Shown here piece after piece: positions 1 to 6,584 of a stretch of 6,885 nt of DNA. The position numbers and the translations under genes are program-made. The notes below the pieces were generated by a model, which saw only the letters and a program-made list of their open reading frames with translations, did not search any database and was not told where the DNA came from. Each line of letters begins with the position of its first letter. The first letter of the stretch is position 1. Source of the stretch: CAINEC01 sp046052065 (lineage in GTDB: Bacteria > Bacteroidota > Bacteroidia > AKYH767-A > OLB10); NCBI GenBank assembly GCA_046052065.1, contig JBJOND010000098.1, positions 1 to 6,885 of the forward strand, written 5' to 3'.

Positions 1-1279
1 GATTTAGGTAATGACGAATTATTCTTGCATCATACTCTTGCAATGTTAAGTCCTGGTCTAATAAATCAGTAGGTGTTTTAGTGGCAGTAAAGGTAATATC
101 TGTTGGAGTAATTTGAGAACCATCCGCCATGACCGCAGCTAATTCGATTACTGCTTTTAACTCTCGAACATTTCCAGGGAAACGATAAAAAAGCAATTTA
201 TCTTTTGCCTCAGGAGTAAGATTTTTTCTTGGAAATTTATTCTCTAAACAAAATGTATCTAAGAAGTATTTAGCTAAAATCAGGATATCATTTCCACGCT
301 CACATAGTGGAGGCAGATTAATGGGCAATCCTAATAATCGATAATATAAATCCTCTCTGAAATTTCCTCTTGCAGTTTCTTCACCTAGATTTTTATTAGT
401 AGCAACAATTATTCTAACATCAACTTTTACAACTTCACTGCTTCCTAATCTTGTAATTTCTTTTTCTTGTAACACCCTCAATAGTTTTGCTTGCATCGAA
501 AAAGGCATTTCGCCAATTTCATCTAAAAACAAAGTGCCACCATGTGCATCTTCAAACTTTCCACTTCTTCGTGTTGATGCTCCTGTAAATGCGCCTTTTT
601 CGTATCCGAATAATTCACTCTCCAAAAGATCATGCGGAATAGATGCAACATTAATTGCAATAAATGGTGCTTTTGCTCTCTCCGAATTATAATGAATAGC
701 TTTAGCTACGAGCTCTTTTCCTGTTCCTGTTTCACCTGAAATTGAAACAACTATTTGTGTTGCCGCACCTTTTTCAATTAAACGATAAATATGTTGCATC
801 GCATCGCAAGAACCAATCAGTAAATTATTTCTTAAGTACTTACCTTTTATCTGCTCCTTTAAGTGCTGCAATTCATTTTGCAATGAAACGTTTTTACGAA
901 TATTATTAATTGAATTCCAAAGACGCTCCTTGGTCTCCTCATTCTTCACAATATAATCGTAAGCTCCTTTTTTTAAAATATCAACTGCAGTTGCAATATT
1001 TTCCTGACCTGAAATAGCTATTACATGGCATTCGGGCACATCTTGCTTAATTCTATTGAGCACTTCATCGCCCATCATATCAGGCAATGTATAATCTAAC
1101 GTTATAACATCAGGCTGAAGGTGTAAGTCTTTTAAAAGCGCTTTCCCACTCGTATAAATATAAATTTCATTATCAGGATTTGCTGACAAATGATGCTGCA
1201 ATAATTCACTATACCAAATGTCATCCTCGGCAATAAAAATTTTTAGTGGTCTTTCAGTATGAGTAGTTTCGTTTTGCAT
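1..1279 (-). CDS. Sigma-54-dependent response regulator, NtrC family (3' end cut by window edge)
   Basis: This is a cytoplasmic two-component response regulator that, when phosphorylated, should drive ATP-dependent open-complex formation by sigma-54 RNA polymerase. I read 426 codons without a stop. An N-terminal receiver domain (about 11-125) has acidic residues E18, D19 and D20, the phosphoacceptor D62 in LDYTLPD, S90 and K112. A short coiled linker follows (about 126-148). The AAA+ domain (about 152-390) has Walker A GETGTGKE (182-189), an intact GAFTGA sigma-54 contact loop (229-234), Walker B FLDEIGE (251-257), sensor I ATN (293-295), arginine-finger region REDLYYRL (308-315) and sensor II FPGNVREL (367-374). 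The C-terminal Fis-type helix-turn-helix has only begun (LTLQEYDARIIRHYLN) when the window ends. Position 326 is Cys where the family usually has Arg (PPLCER), and K112 is followed by Asn rather than the usual Pro. ATG at 1277-1279 is the natural start before the receiver. No histidine kinase is visible in the window, so the input signal is unknown. The family call is very secure; target genes are not. Confidence 0.96.
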   Translation of the reverse strand, partial: MQNETTHTERPLKIFIAEDDIWYSELLQHHLSANPDNEIYIYTSGKALLKDLHLQPDVITLDYTLPDMMGDEVLNRIKQDVPECHVIAISGQENIATAVDILKKGAYDYIVKNEETKERLWNSINNIRKNVSLQNELQHLKEQIKGKYLRNNLLIGSCDAMQHIYRLIEKGAATQIVVSISGETGTGKELVAKAIHYNSERAKAPFIAINVASIPHDLLESELFGYEKGAFTGASTRRSGKFEDAHGGTLFLDEIGEMPFSMQAKLLRVLQEKEITRLGSSEVVKVDVRIIVATNKNLGEETARGNFREDLYYRLLGLPINLPPLCERGNDILILAKYFLDTFCLENKFPRKNLTPEAKDKLLFYRFPGNVRELKAVIELAAVMADGSQITPTDITFTATKTPTDLLDQDLTLQEYDARIIRHYLN

Positions 1280-1288
1280 AAGTGTGTT

Positions 1289-1296
1289 CAAATTTA
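1289..1296 (-). promoter_or_regulatory. Candidate -7 promoter box for the response regulator gene
   Basis: Read on the minus strand this is TAAATTTG, a perfect match to the Bacteroidota primary-sigma -7 consensus TAnnTTTG. It ends 9 bases before the ATG at 1279, so transcription would begin only a few bases upstream of the start codon, giving a very short or absent leader. I see no good -33 TTTG at the expected distance (the bases there read GTTA). The four bases 1293-1296 are shared with the possible -33 element of the opposite promoter. The match is visible in the sequence; promoter activity is inferred. Confidence 0.45.
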
Positions 1297-1323
1297 CGAA
1301 ATCCATCAATCCTATTAACTTTG
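1293..1323 (+). promoter_or_regulatory. Candidate promoter for the MFS transporter gene
   Basis: A perfect -7 box TAACTTTG lies at 1316-1323. A -33-like TTTA lies at 1293-1296, 19 bases upstream, matching TTTG in three of four positions and at a plausible spacing for Bacteroidota promoters. The -7 box ends 10 bases before the ATG at 1334, again implying a very short 5' leader. The upstream element overlaps the -7 box of the divergent response regulator gene, so the two promoters could compete. Confidence 0.5.
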
Positions 1324-1333
1324 CAAGCTAAAT

Positions 1334-2578
1334 ATGAAGTTACACGACCCATTTAGCGCATTACGGATTAAAGAATTCCGATTGTTTTTATCAGCTAAAT
1401 TTCTGATTACAGTAGCAACACAAATGCAGGCTATTATTGCCAGTTGGCTGATATATGAAAAAACGAAAGATCCTTTTAGCCTCGGACTTATCGGTTTAGC
1501 AGAAGCCATTCCTGCATTATCGCTTGCATTACCTGGTGGTTTAATTGCTGATCGTTTTAGTCGTAAAAAAATTATGTTGCTGGCCACTTTATTAATGGTT
1601 GTCAGCGCAGCTGCACTGTGCATTTATACCAACCCGATCCTAAGCAGTCAGTTTAACAATAATCAATTTTTTAACGGAGTTGGCACCTTGTATTTCGTTA
1701 TTTTCTTAGTAGGTGTTGCAAGAGGTTTTTATGTTCCTGCACAAGCCGCTTATTGGGCTCAAATACTTCCGAAAGAAAAATATGTAAATGGTTCGGTCTG
1801 GAATAGTAGTCTATGGCAAATAGGTGTTGTAATTGGACCAGCTTTAGGCGGTATATTTTACGCAAAAACAGGAGCCTTTATTTCAAGTACAATCGTAATG
1901 GTTTTAATTATGCTCGTTGCAGTTTTAATTACCTTCTTTGCGACAACTACAGTATCTGTTCAATCAAGCATGGAGTCGGTTGGCGAAAGTATTCAGAAAG
2001 GAATTCGTTATTTCTTTAAACATCCCGTATTATTATCTGCTGTTTCACTCGATTTATTCGCGGTTTTGTTTGGAGGAGCGGTAGCATTACTACCCGCATT
2101 TGCAGATACAATATTACATGTAGGACCCGAAGGATTAGGCTATTTACGCTCTGCGCCTGCTATTGGCGCTGTTACAATGTCGTTGATAATGGCCTTTTAC
2201 CCACCTCATAAAGAGGCGGGAAAAAAAATGCTTTGGTGTGTTGCTGGTTTTGGATTTTGCATGATCGCCTTTGCCCTATCAACATCATTTATACTTTCAT
2301 TTGCGATTTTATTATTAAGCGGTATGTTTGATAATGTGAGTGTGGTTATTCGCTCAACTATTTTACAGACACATACGCCAGATGAAATGAGAGGAAGAAT
2401 ATCTGCAGTAAATAGTATTTTTGTTGGTAGCAGCAACGAGCTCGGAGCCTTTGAATCAGGATTGGCAGCACGCTTTTTAGGGCTGGTACCTTCCGTAATT
2501 TTTGGAGGAGTAATGACGCTGATTGTGGTGTTAATTACACAAAAAATGGCACCTGCACTAAAAAAATTAACTATTTAA
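1334..2578 (+). CDS. MFS transporter, MFS_3 / DHA3-type exporter
   Basis: This 414-residue inner-membrane protein is a proton-coupled major facilitator of the group that includes the enterobactin exporter EntS and DHA3 drug exporters. About twelve hydrophobic segments can be placed near residues 17-41, 48-72, 80-98, 115-137, 158-179, 184-204, 233-256, 268-290, 297-317, 319-340, 356-378 and 383-404. The loop after helix 2 carries MFS motif A (GGLIADRFSRKK, 68-79), with the conserved Asp at 73. The matching loop in the second half reads TPDEMRGRISAVNS (348-361) and is followed by SNELGAFESG (367-376); both are typical of this subgroup. Length and topology are those of a full protein. The ATG at 1334 directly precedes FSALRIKEFRLFL, the usual family N-terminus, and no Shine-Dalgarno sequence is seen. 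It is divergent from the response regulator and its 3' end overlaps the next gene. The substrate (drug, siderophore or other small molecule) cannot be told from the sequence. Confidence 0.93.
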   Translation: MKLHDPFSALRIKEFRLFLSAKFLITVATQMQAIIASWLIYEKTKDPFSLGLIGLAEAIPALSLALPGGLIADRFSRKKIMLLATLLMVVSAAALCIYTNPILSSQFNNNQFFNGVGTLYFVIFLVGVARGFYVPAQAAYWAQILPKEKYVNGSVWNSSLWQIGVVIGPALGGIFYAKTGAFISSTIVMVLIMLVAVLITFFATTTVSVQSSMESVGESIQKGIRYFFKHPVLLSAVSLDLFAVLFGGAVALLPAFADTILHVGPEGLGYLRSAPAIGAVTMSLIMAFYPPHKEAGKKMLWCVAGFGFCMIAFALSTSFILSFAILLLSGMFDNVSVVIRSTILQTHTPDEMRGRISAVNSIFVGSSNELGAFESGLAARFLGLVPSVIFGGVMTLIVVLITQKMAPALKKLTI

Positions 2579-3061
2579 GGGTAAATCCCAGCCGTCCATT
2601 AAAGAAATTGATTTGTCGAACGCTTTAACCCAATTGTTATAAAGCAACCTGAACTCCTCGGTTTCTTTTTCAATTAATTGGGAATACTCTAAATCACTTA
2701 TACCAAGAACCTGCATTCCTGCAAGCTGATGTAGAACCTTCTTTATTGCGATTTTAACTAGGATAGCATTCTCTAATTTATCATTGAAATAGATGCTATT
2801 TTCTGCGATAACAATTTTATTACATATTTCAAATCCTGCATTCAACAAGATTTTTTTATACTCCATTTCTATAATTGAATCTCCTAAATGCTCGCAAAAT
2901 GAAATGATTAAATCGCTAACTAACCCAGCCTTTTTCATGATCGGCAATGAAAGAACTCTTGCATCTTCCGTTAAAATAGCCCTAATTGCATCTTTACCAG
3001 CCAATTTCATAAGGCTGATATTTTCTTCTTGATCAATATTCTCTGATTGATAGTTCTCCAT
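2567..3061 (-). CDS. Hypothetical acidic, all-helical protein, 164 residues
   Basis: I do not recognise this protein. It is 164 residues long, rich in Glu, Lys, Ile and Leu, with no signal peptide, no membrane segment and no catalytic motif that I can name. The pattern suggests four or five amphipathic helices at about 14-32, 38-59, 62-80, 92-116 and 122-150, so a small cytoplasmic helical bundle is likely. The most distinctive part is the C-terminal stretch EFRLLYNNWVKAFD (136-149) followed by MDGWDLPLN (155-163), where two tryptophans stand out. There are two cysteines, C56 and C80. It is judged real because the frame is open throughout, it has an ATG start with a promoter-like sequence upstream, and its composition is protein-like rather than shadow-like. 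It converges on the MFS gene with a 12-bp overlap and is divergent from secA, so neither neighbour has to share its function. An alternative start is Met18, but Met1 fits the promoter better. Confidence 0.78.
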   Translation of the reverse strand: MENYQSENIDQEENISLMKLAGKDAIRAILTEDARVLSLPIMKKAGLVSDLIISFCEHLGDSIIEMEYKKILLNAGFEICNKIVIAENSIYFNDKLENAILVKIAIKKVLHQLAGMQVLGISDLEYSQLIEKETEEFRLLYNNWVKAFDKSISLMDGWDLPLNS

Positions 3062-3083
3062 TCTTCAACAATTCCTAATTTTT

Positions 3084-3116
3084 CAAATGTAAGGCATGAA
3101 ACAGATACGAGTCAAT
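3084..3116 (-). promoter_or_regulatory. Candidate promoter for the hypothetical gene
   Basis: On the minus strand, ATTG (3116-3113) is followed after 21 bases by TACATTTG (3091-3084). This is a perfect TAnnTTTG -7 box with a TTG -33 element at roughly the expected distance for Bacteroidota primary-sigma promoters. The box ends 22 bases before the ATG at 3061. It is the best-formed promoter in the window and supports both the reality and the start of the 164-residue gene. Confidence 0.55.
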
Positions 3117-3201
3117 ACATAGAGCGATAAACTTTCTAACAATTCGAAAACTAATCAAATTTATTAGACAAAAAGGAGGCATTGGTCTCGAGAATATACA
3201 C

Positions 3202-3209
3202 TAAATTCG
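3202..3209 (+). promoter_or_regulatory. Weak candidate -7 box for secA
   Basis: TAAATTCG matches TAnnTTTG at all fixed positions but one. It ends 21 bases before the secA ATG. A TTG at 3182-3184 lies 17 bases upstream, a little closer than expected for a -33 element. No better plus-strand candidate was seen in the 169-bp intergenic region. This is a pattern match only. Confidence 0.3.
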
Positions 3210-3214
3210 CACAC

Positions 3215-3224
3215 TATTGCAATA
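3215..3224. repeat. 10-bp perfect palindrome in the secA leader
   Basis: TATTGCAATA is a perfect palindrome between the candidate -7 box and the secA ATG, ending 6 bases before the start codon. The symmetry does not extend further. It could be an operator half-site pair or chance in AT-rich DNA; no second copy was noticed nearby. Confidence 0.25.
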
Positions 3225-3230
3225 AATATT

Positions 3231-6200
3231 ATGTTAGATTTTGTAAACAGTCTGTTAAAAAAGTTTTTTGGCAGCAAAGCAGAAAGAGATTTAAAAGAGT
3301 TAACTCCATTTGTTGGCTTAATCAACGCTGAGTTTGAAAAATTATCAGGACTTAGTAATGATGCGTTAAGAGCAAAGACGGATGAATTTAAAAAACAAAT
3401 TCAAGATTATATTCAGGAAATTGAAAACGAGTTAACAGAATTACATACTTCTTCTGAAGAAAATCCAGATATGGATCTTCAGGAGAAAGAAAAGATTTTC
3501 ACTCGTGTAGATGAACTTAAAAAAGAACGTAATCAGAAAATAGAAGAAGCGCTGTTGCAAATTCTTCCTTCTGCATTTGCAGTTATTAAAGATACTGCAC
3601 GTCGTTTAAAAGAAAATTCAGAGTTAGAAGTTACGGCAACTGAACACGATAAAAACTTAGCTGTTAAAAAAAGCAATGTGATTATTCGTGGTGATAAAGC
3701 ATATTATCAAAATAAGTGGATGGCGGCAGGTAATGAAGTTACCTGGGACATGGTGCATTATGATGTACAGTTAATTGGTGGTACTGTTTTGCATCAAGGT
3801 AAAATTGCCGAGATGGCAACGGGTGAAGGTAAGACGTTAGTTGGTACTCTTCCTATTTATTTAAATGCACTTGCAGGAAGAGGAGTTCACGTAGTTACAG
3901 TAAATGATTACTTAGCAAAACGTGACTCTGAGTGGAACGGACCAGTGTTTGAATTCTTAGGGTTAACGGTAGATTGTATTGATAAGCATCAGCCAAACAG
4001 TAACGATAGAAGAAAAGCGTATTTAGCAGATATTACTTACGGAACAAACAATGAATTTGGTTTCGATTACTTGCGTGATAACATGGCACGCAGTACCGAA
4101 GATATCGTTCAACGTGAGCATCACTTTGCAATTGTTGATGAGGTTGACTCCGTTTTAATTGATGATGCTAGAACACCATTAATTATTTCTGGTCCTACTC
4201 CTAAAGGTGATGAACAAGAATTTTTTCAGTTAAAGCCACGTATCGAATCGTTAGTGAATGCACAAAAAGCATTTGTTAACACATTGATTGCTGATGCAAA
4301 GAAAAATCTTGGAGTAAAAGAAAAAGAAGATGAAGTAGGATTAGCATTATTACGTGCTTATCGTGGATTACCTAAGCACCGTGCACTTATTAAATTACTA
4401 AGTGAGCCTGGAGCAAAAGCATTATTACAAAAAACAGAAAACGCTAACATGGCTGATCATGGTCGTGATATGCGCGAAAAAGTTGATCCGGAATTATTCT
4501 TTGTAATTGATGAAAAGAACCACACTATTGAGATGACCGATAAAGGTCATGATTTAATAAGTGGCAATTTAAACGATCCACACTTCTTTGAAATTCCTGA
4601 CGTAGGTTCCATCATTGCTGATTTAGAAAAGTCAAATTTATCTGCTGAAGAAAAACTACAGAGAAAAGATGAATTGATGCGTGATTTCTCAATTAAAGGA
4701 GAACGTATACACACCGTAAATCAATTGTTGCGTGCTTACACACTTTATGAGAAAGACGTTGAGTATATCATTGATGGTGGTAAAATTAAAATTGTTGATG
4801 AGCAAACTGGTCGTGTATTAGATGGTCGTCGTTATAGCGATGGTTTACATCAGGCAATTGAAGCAAAAGAAAATGTAAAGGTTGAAGCTGCTACACAAAC
4901 GTATGCTACTGTTACCCTGCAAAATTATTTCCGTATGTACCACAAGTTAGCGGGTATGACAGGAACTGCAGAAACAGAAGCAGGTGAGTTATGGCAGATT
5001 TATAAGTTAGATGTTGTTGTTATTCCTACTCATCGTAAGATATCAAGAAAAGATGATGAGGATTTAATTTATAAAACAACGCGCGAAAAATACAACGCAG
5101 TAATTGAAGCAATAGTTAAGTTAACAGAAGCGGGTCGACCAGTTCTTGTTGGTACAACCTCTGTTGAGGTTTCTGAATTGTTAAGTCGTATGCTATCACA
5201 GCGTAAGATTAAACATAATGTCTTGAATGCAAAACAACATCAACGTGAAGCCGAGATTGTTGCAGAAGCTGGTAAAGCAAGTCAGGTAACTATTGCAACA
5301 AACATGGCTGGTCGTGGTACCGATATTAAATTAGGGCCAGGTGTAAAAGAAGCAGGTGGTTTAGCTATCATTGGTACGGAACGTCACGAGTCGCGTCGTG
5401 TAGACAGACAGTTACGCGGTCGTGCAGGACGACAAGGAGATCCAGGTTCATCGCAATTCTTTGTGTCGTTAGAAGATAGTTTGATGCGTTTGTTTGGCTC
5501 TGAGCGTATAGCAAAAATGATGGATACATTAGGCTTGAAAGAAGGGGAAGAAATTCAGCACTCGATGATTACAAAATCGATTGAAAGAGCGCAGCGCAAG
5601 GTGGAAGAAAACAACTTCGGTATTCGTAAGCGATTACTAGAATACGACGATGTGATGAATGCACAACGTGAAGTGATTTACAAAAAACGTCGTCATGCAT
5701 TATATGGAGAACGTTTATCACTTGACTTACAAAACATGTTATTTGAATTAAGTGAGTCGGTGGTTAATCAATTTTACGAAGACAAAGATTATGAAGGATT
5801 CAATTTTGAAATGATTCGCATTTTTGCCATCGAAAATCCTATTTCGCAAGAACAGTTTTTGAATGCTAAAAATGGAGAAGAACTTTCTGAAATTCTTTAT
5901 GATAAGCTAGACGAGCATTATCGTTTTAAAACAACTAACACAGCAGAGCGTGCATTCCCGGTAATTAAAAATGTTTACGAGCAACCAGGACAGCAATATG
6001 AAAATATAGTAGTTCCTTTTTCTGATGGCATTCGAAATTTTCAGGTATTAGCACCATTGCGTAAATCGTATGAGTCGCACGGAAGAGAAATTATTGCAGC
6101 CTTCGAAAGAAATGTAACGCTTGCATTAATTGACGATACGTGGAAAAATCACTTACGTGATATGGACGATTTAAAACAAAGCGTGCAGAACGCAGTTTAC

Positions 6201-6566
6201 GAGCAGAAAGATCCGTTGTTGGTTTACAAGTTAGAGTCGTTTGATTTATTTAAGAAAATGGTTGACGAAGTAAACAGAGATACAATGTCGTTTTTATTCA
6301 GAGGAAATATTACTGCACAAGATCAAAGTCAAGTGAAGCAGGCAGCAGCTCCCGTACGTCAGGATTTAAGTAAGTTAAAAACTACGCACGAAGAATATCA
6401 GGGAGGACCTTCTGGCCCTTCTAACGATAGTGGAGTACCGCAAAATCAACCAGCTCCTAAAAACGAACCTATCCGCAACGAAACAAAAGTACTTCCTAAC
6501 GATCCTTGTCCTTGTGGCAGTGGAAAGAAGTACAAAAAATGTCACGGTGCAGGAAACGAAGGATAA
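3231..6566 (+). CDS. secA: Preprotein translocase ATPase SecA
   Basis: SecA is the peripheral membrane ATPase that pushes unfolded preproteins through SecYEG. Visible in order are the N-terminal family segment (MLDFVNSLLKKFFG), Walker A GEGKT (198-202), Walker B DEVD (303-306) followed by DDARTPLIISG, the preprotein cross-linking region (about 320-515), VDEQTGR (522-528), LHQAIEAKE (539-547), GMTGTA (575-580), TNMAGRGTD (690-698), QLRGRAGRQGD (727-737) with arginines 731 and 734, and the helical scaffold with LLEYDDV (802-808) and WKNHLRDMD (971-979). A Gln/Pro/Asn-rich linker (about 1030-1088) leads to a zinc-binding tail, C1093-X-C1095-X8-C1104-H1105, which in other SecAs binds SecB and phospholipid. 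At 1111 residues it is about 200 longer than E. coli SecA, from extra sequence at about 55-95, 125-170 and 340-415; long SecA is usual in Bacteroidota. ATG 3231 is the only possible start: no in-frame start codon lies between it and the stop at 3165-3167. All catalytic motifs are intact. Confidence 0.99.
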   Translation: MLDFVNSLLKKFFGSKAERDLKELTPFVGLINAEFEKLSGLSNDALRAKTDEFKKQIQDYIQEIENELTELHTSSEENPDMDLQEKEKIFTRVDELKKERNQKIEEALLQILPSAFAVIKDTARRLKENSELEVTATEHDKNLAVKKSNVIIRGDKAYYQNKWMAAGNEVTWDMVHYDVQLIGGTVLHQGKIAEMATGEGKTLVGTLPIYLNALAGRGVHVVTVNDYLAKRDSEWNGPVFEFLGLTVDCIDKHQPNSNDRRKAYLADITYGTNNEFGFDYLRDNMARSTEDIVQREHHFAIVDEVDSVLIDDARTPLIISGPTPKGDEQEFFQLKPRIESLVNAQKAFVNTLIADAKKNLGVKEKEDEVGLALLRAYRGLPKHRALIKLLSEPGAKALLQKTENANMADHGRDMREKVDPELFFVIDEKNHTIEMTDKGHDLISGNLNDPHFFEIPDVGSIIADLEKSNLSAEEKLQRKDELMRDFSIKGERIHTVNQLLRAYTLYEKDVEYIIDGGKIKIVDEQTGRVLDGRRYSDGLHQAIEAKENVKVEAATQTYATVTLQNYFRMYHKLAGMTGTAETEAGELWQIYKLDVVVIPTHRKISRKDDEDLIYKTTREKYNAVIEAIVKLTEAGRPVLVGTTSVEVSELLSRMLSQRKIKHNVLNAKQHQREAEIVAEAGKASQVTIATNMAGRGTDIKLGPGVKEAGGLAIIGTERHESRRVDRQLRGRAGRQGDPGSSQFFVSLEDSLMRLFGSERIAKMMDTLGLKEGEEIQHSMITKSIERAQRKVEENNFGIRKRLLEYDDVMNAQREVIYKKRRHALYGERLSLDLQNMLFELSESVVNQFYEDKDYEGFNFEMIRIFAIENPISQEQFLNAKNGEELSEILYDKLDEHYRFKTTNTAERAFPVIKNVYEQPGQQYENIVVPFSDGIRNFQVLAPLRKSYESHGREIIAAFERNVTLALIDDTWKNHLRDMDDLKQSVQNAVYEQKDPLLVYKLESFDLFKKMVDEVNRDTMSFLFRGNITAQDQSQVKQAAAPVRQDLSKLKTTHEEYQGGPSGPSNDSGVPQNQPAPKNEPIRNETKVLPNDPCPCGSGKKYKKCHGAGNEG

Positions 6567-6584
6567 TTAGCCACAAGATTTATA

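Noticed and set aside
1315..1623. Minus-strand open frame of 102 codons
   Set aside because: It lies antisense inside the well-supported MFS gene and crosses the promoter region; its product has no coherent domain and looks like a shadow.
1681..1691. TGGCAC resembling the -24 half of a sigma-54 promoter
   Set aside because: The -12 TTGC half is absent at the required spacing, and the site is in the middle of the MFS coding sequence.
1813..2019. Plus-strand open frame of 68 codons
   Set aside because: It is out of frame inside the MFS gene and has an unlikely Cys/Asn/Arg/Tyr-rich composition.
2206..2436. Minus-strand open frame of 76 codons
   Set aside because: It is antisense to the conserved C-terminal half of the MFS gene, with no recognisable motif.
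2579..2589. GGGTAAATCCC as a hairpin terminator between the convergent genes
   Set aside because: The stem is only 3 bp, there is no T-run after it, and it lies inside the minus-strand coding region.
2793..3032. Plus-strand open frame of 79 codons
   Set aside because: It is antisense to the 164-residue gene, which is longer and has a better promoter and composition; I see no supporting signal on the plus strand.
3182..3331. TTG-started frame of about 50 codons after the AAAAGGAGG run
   Set aside because: The spacing from the Shine-Dalgarno-like run is only 2 bases, the start codon is weak and most of the frame overlaps secA out of frame; it is kept only as a possible leader effect.
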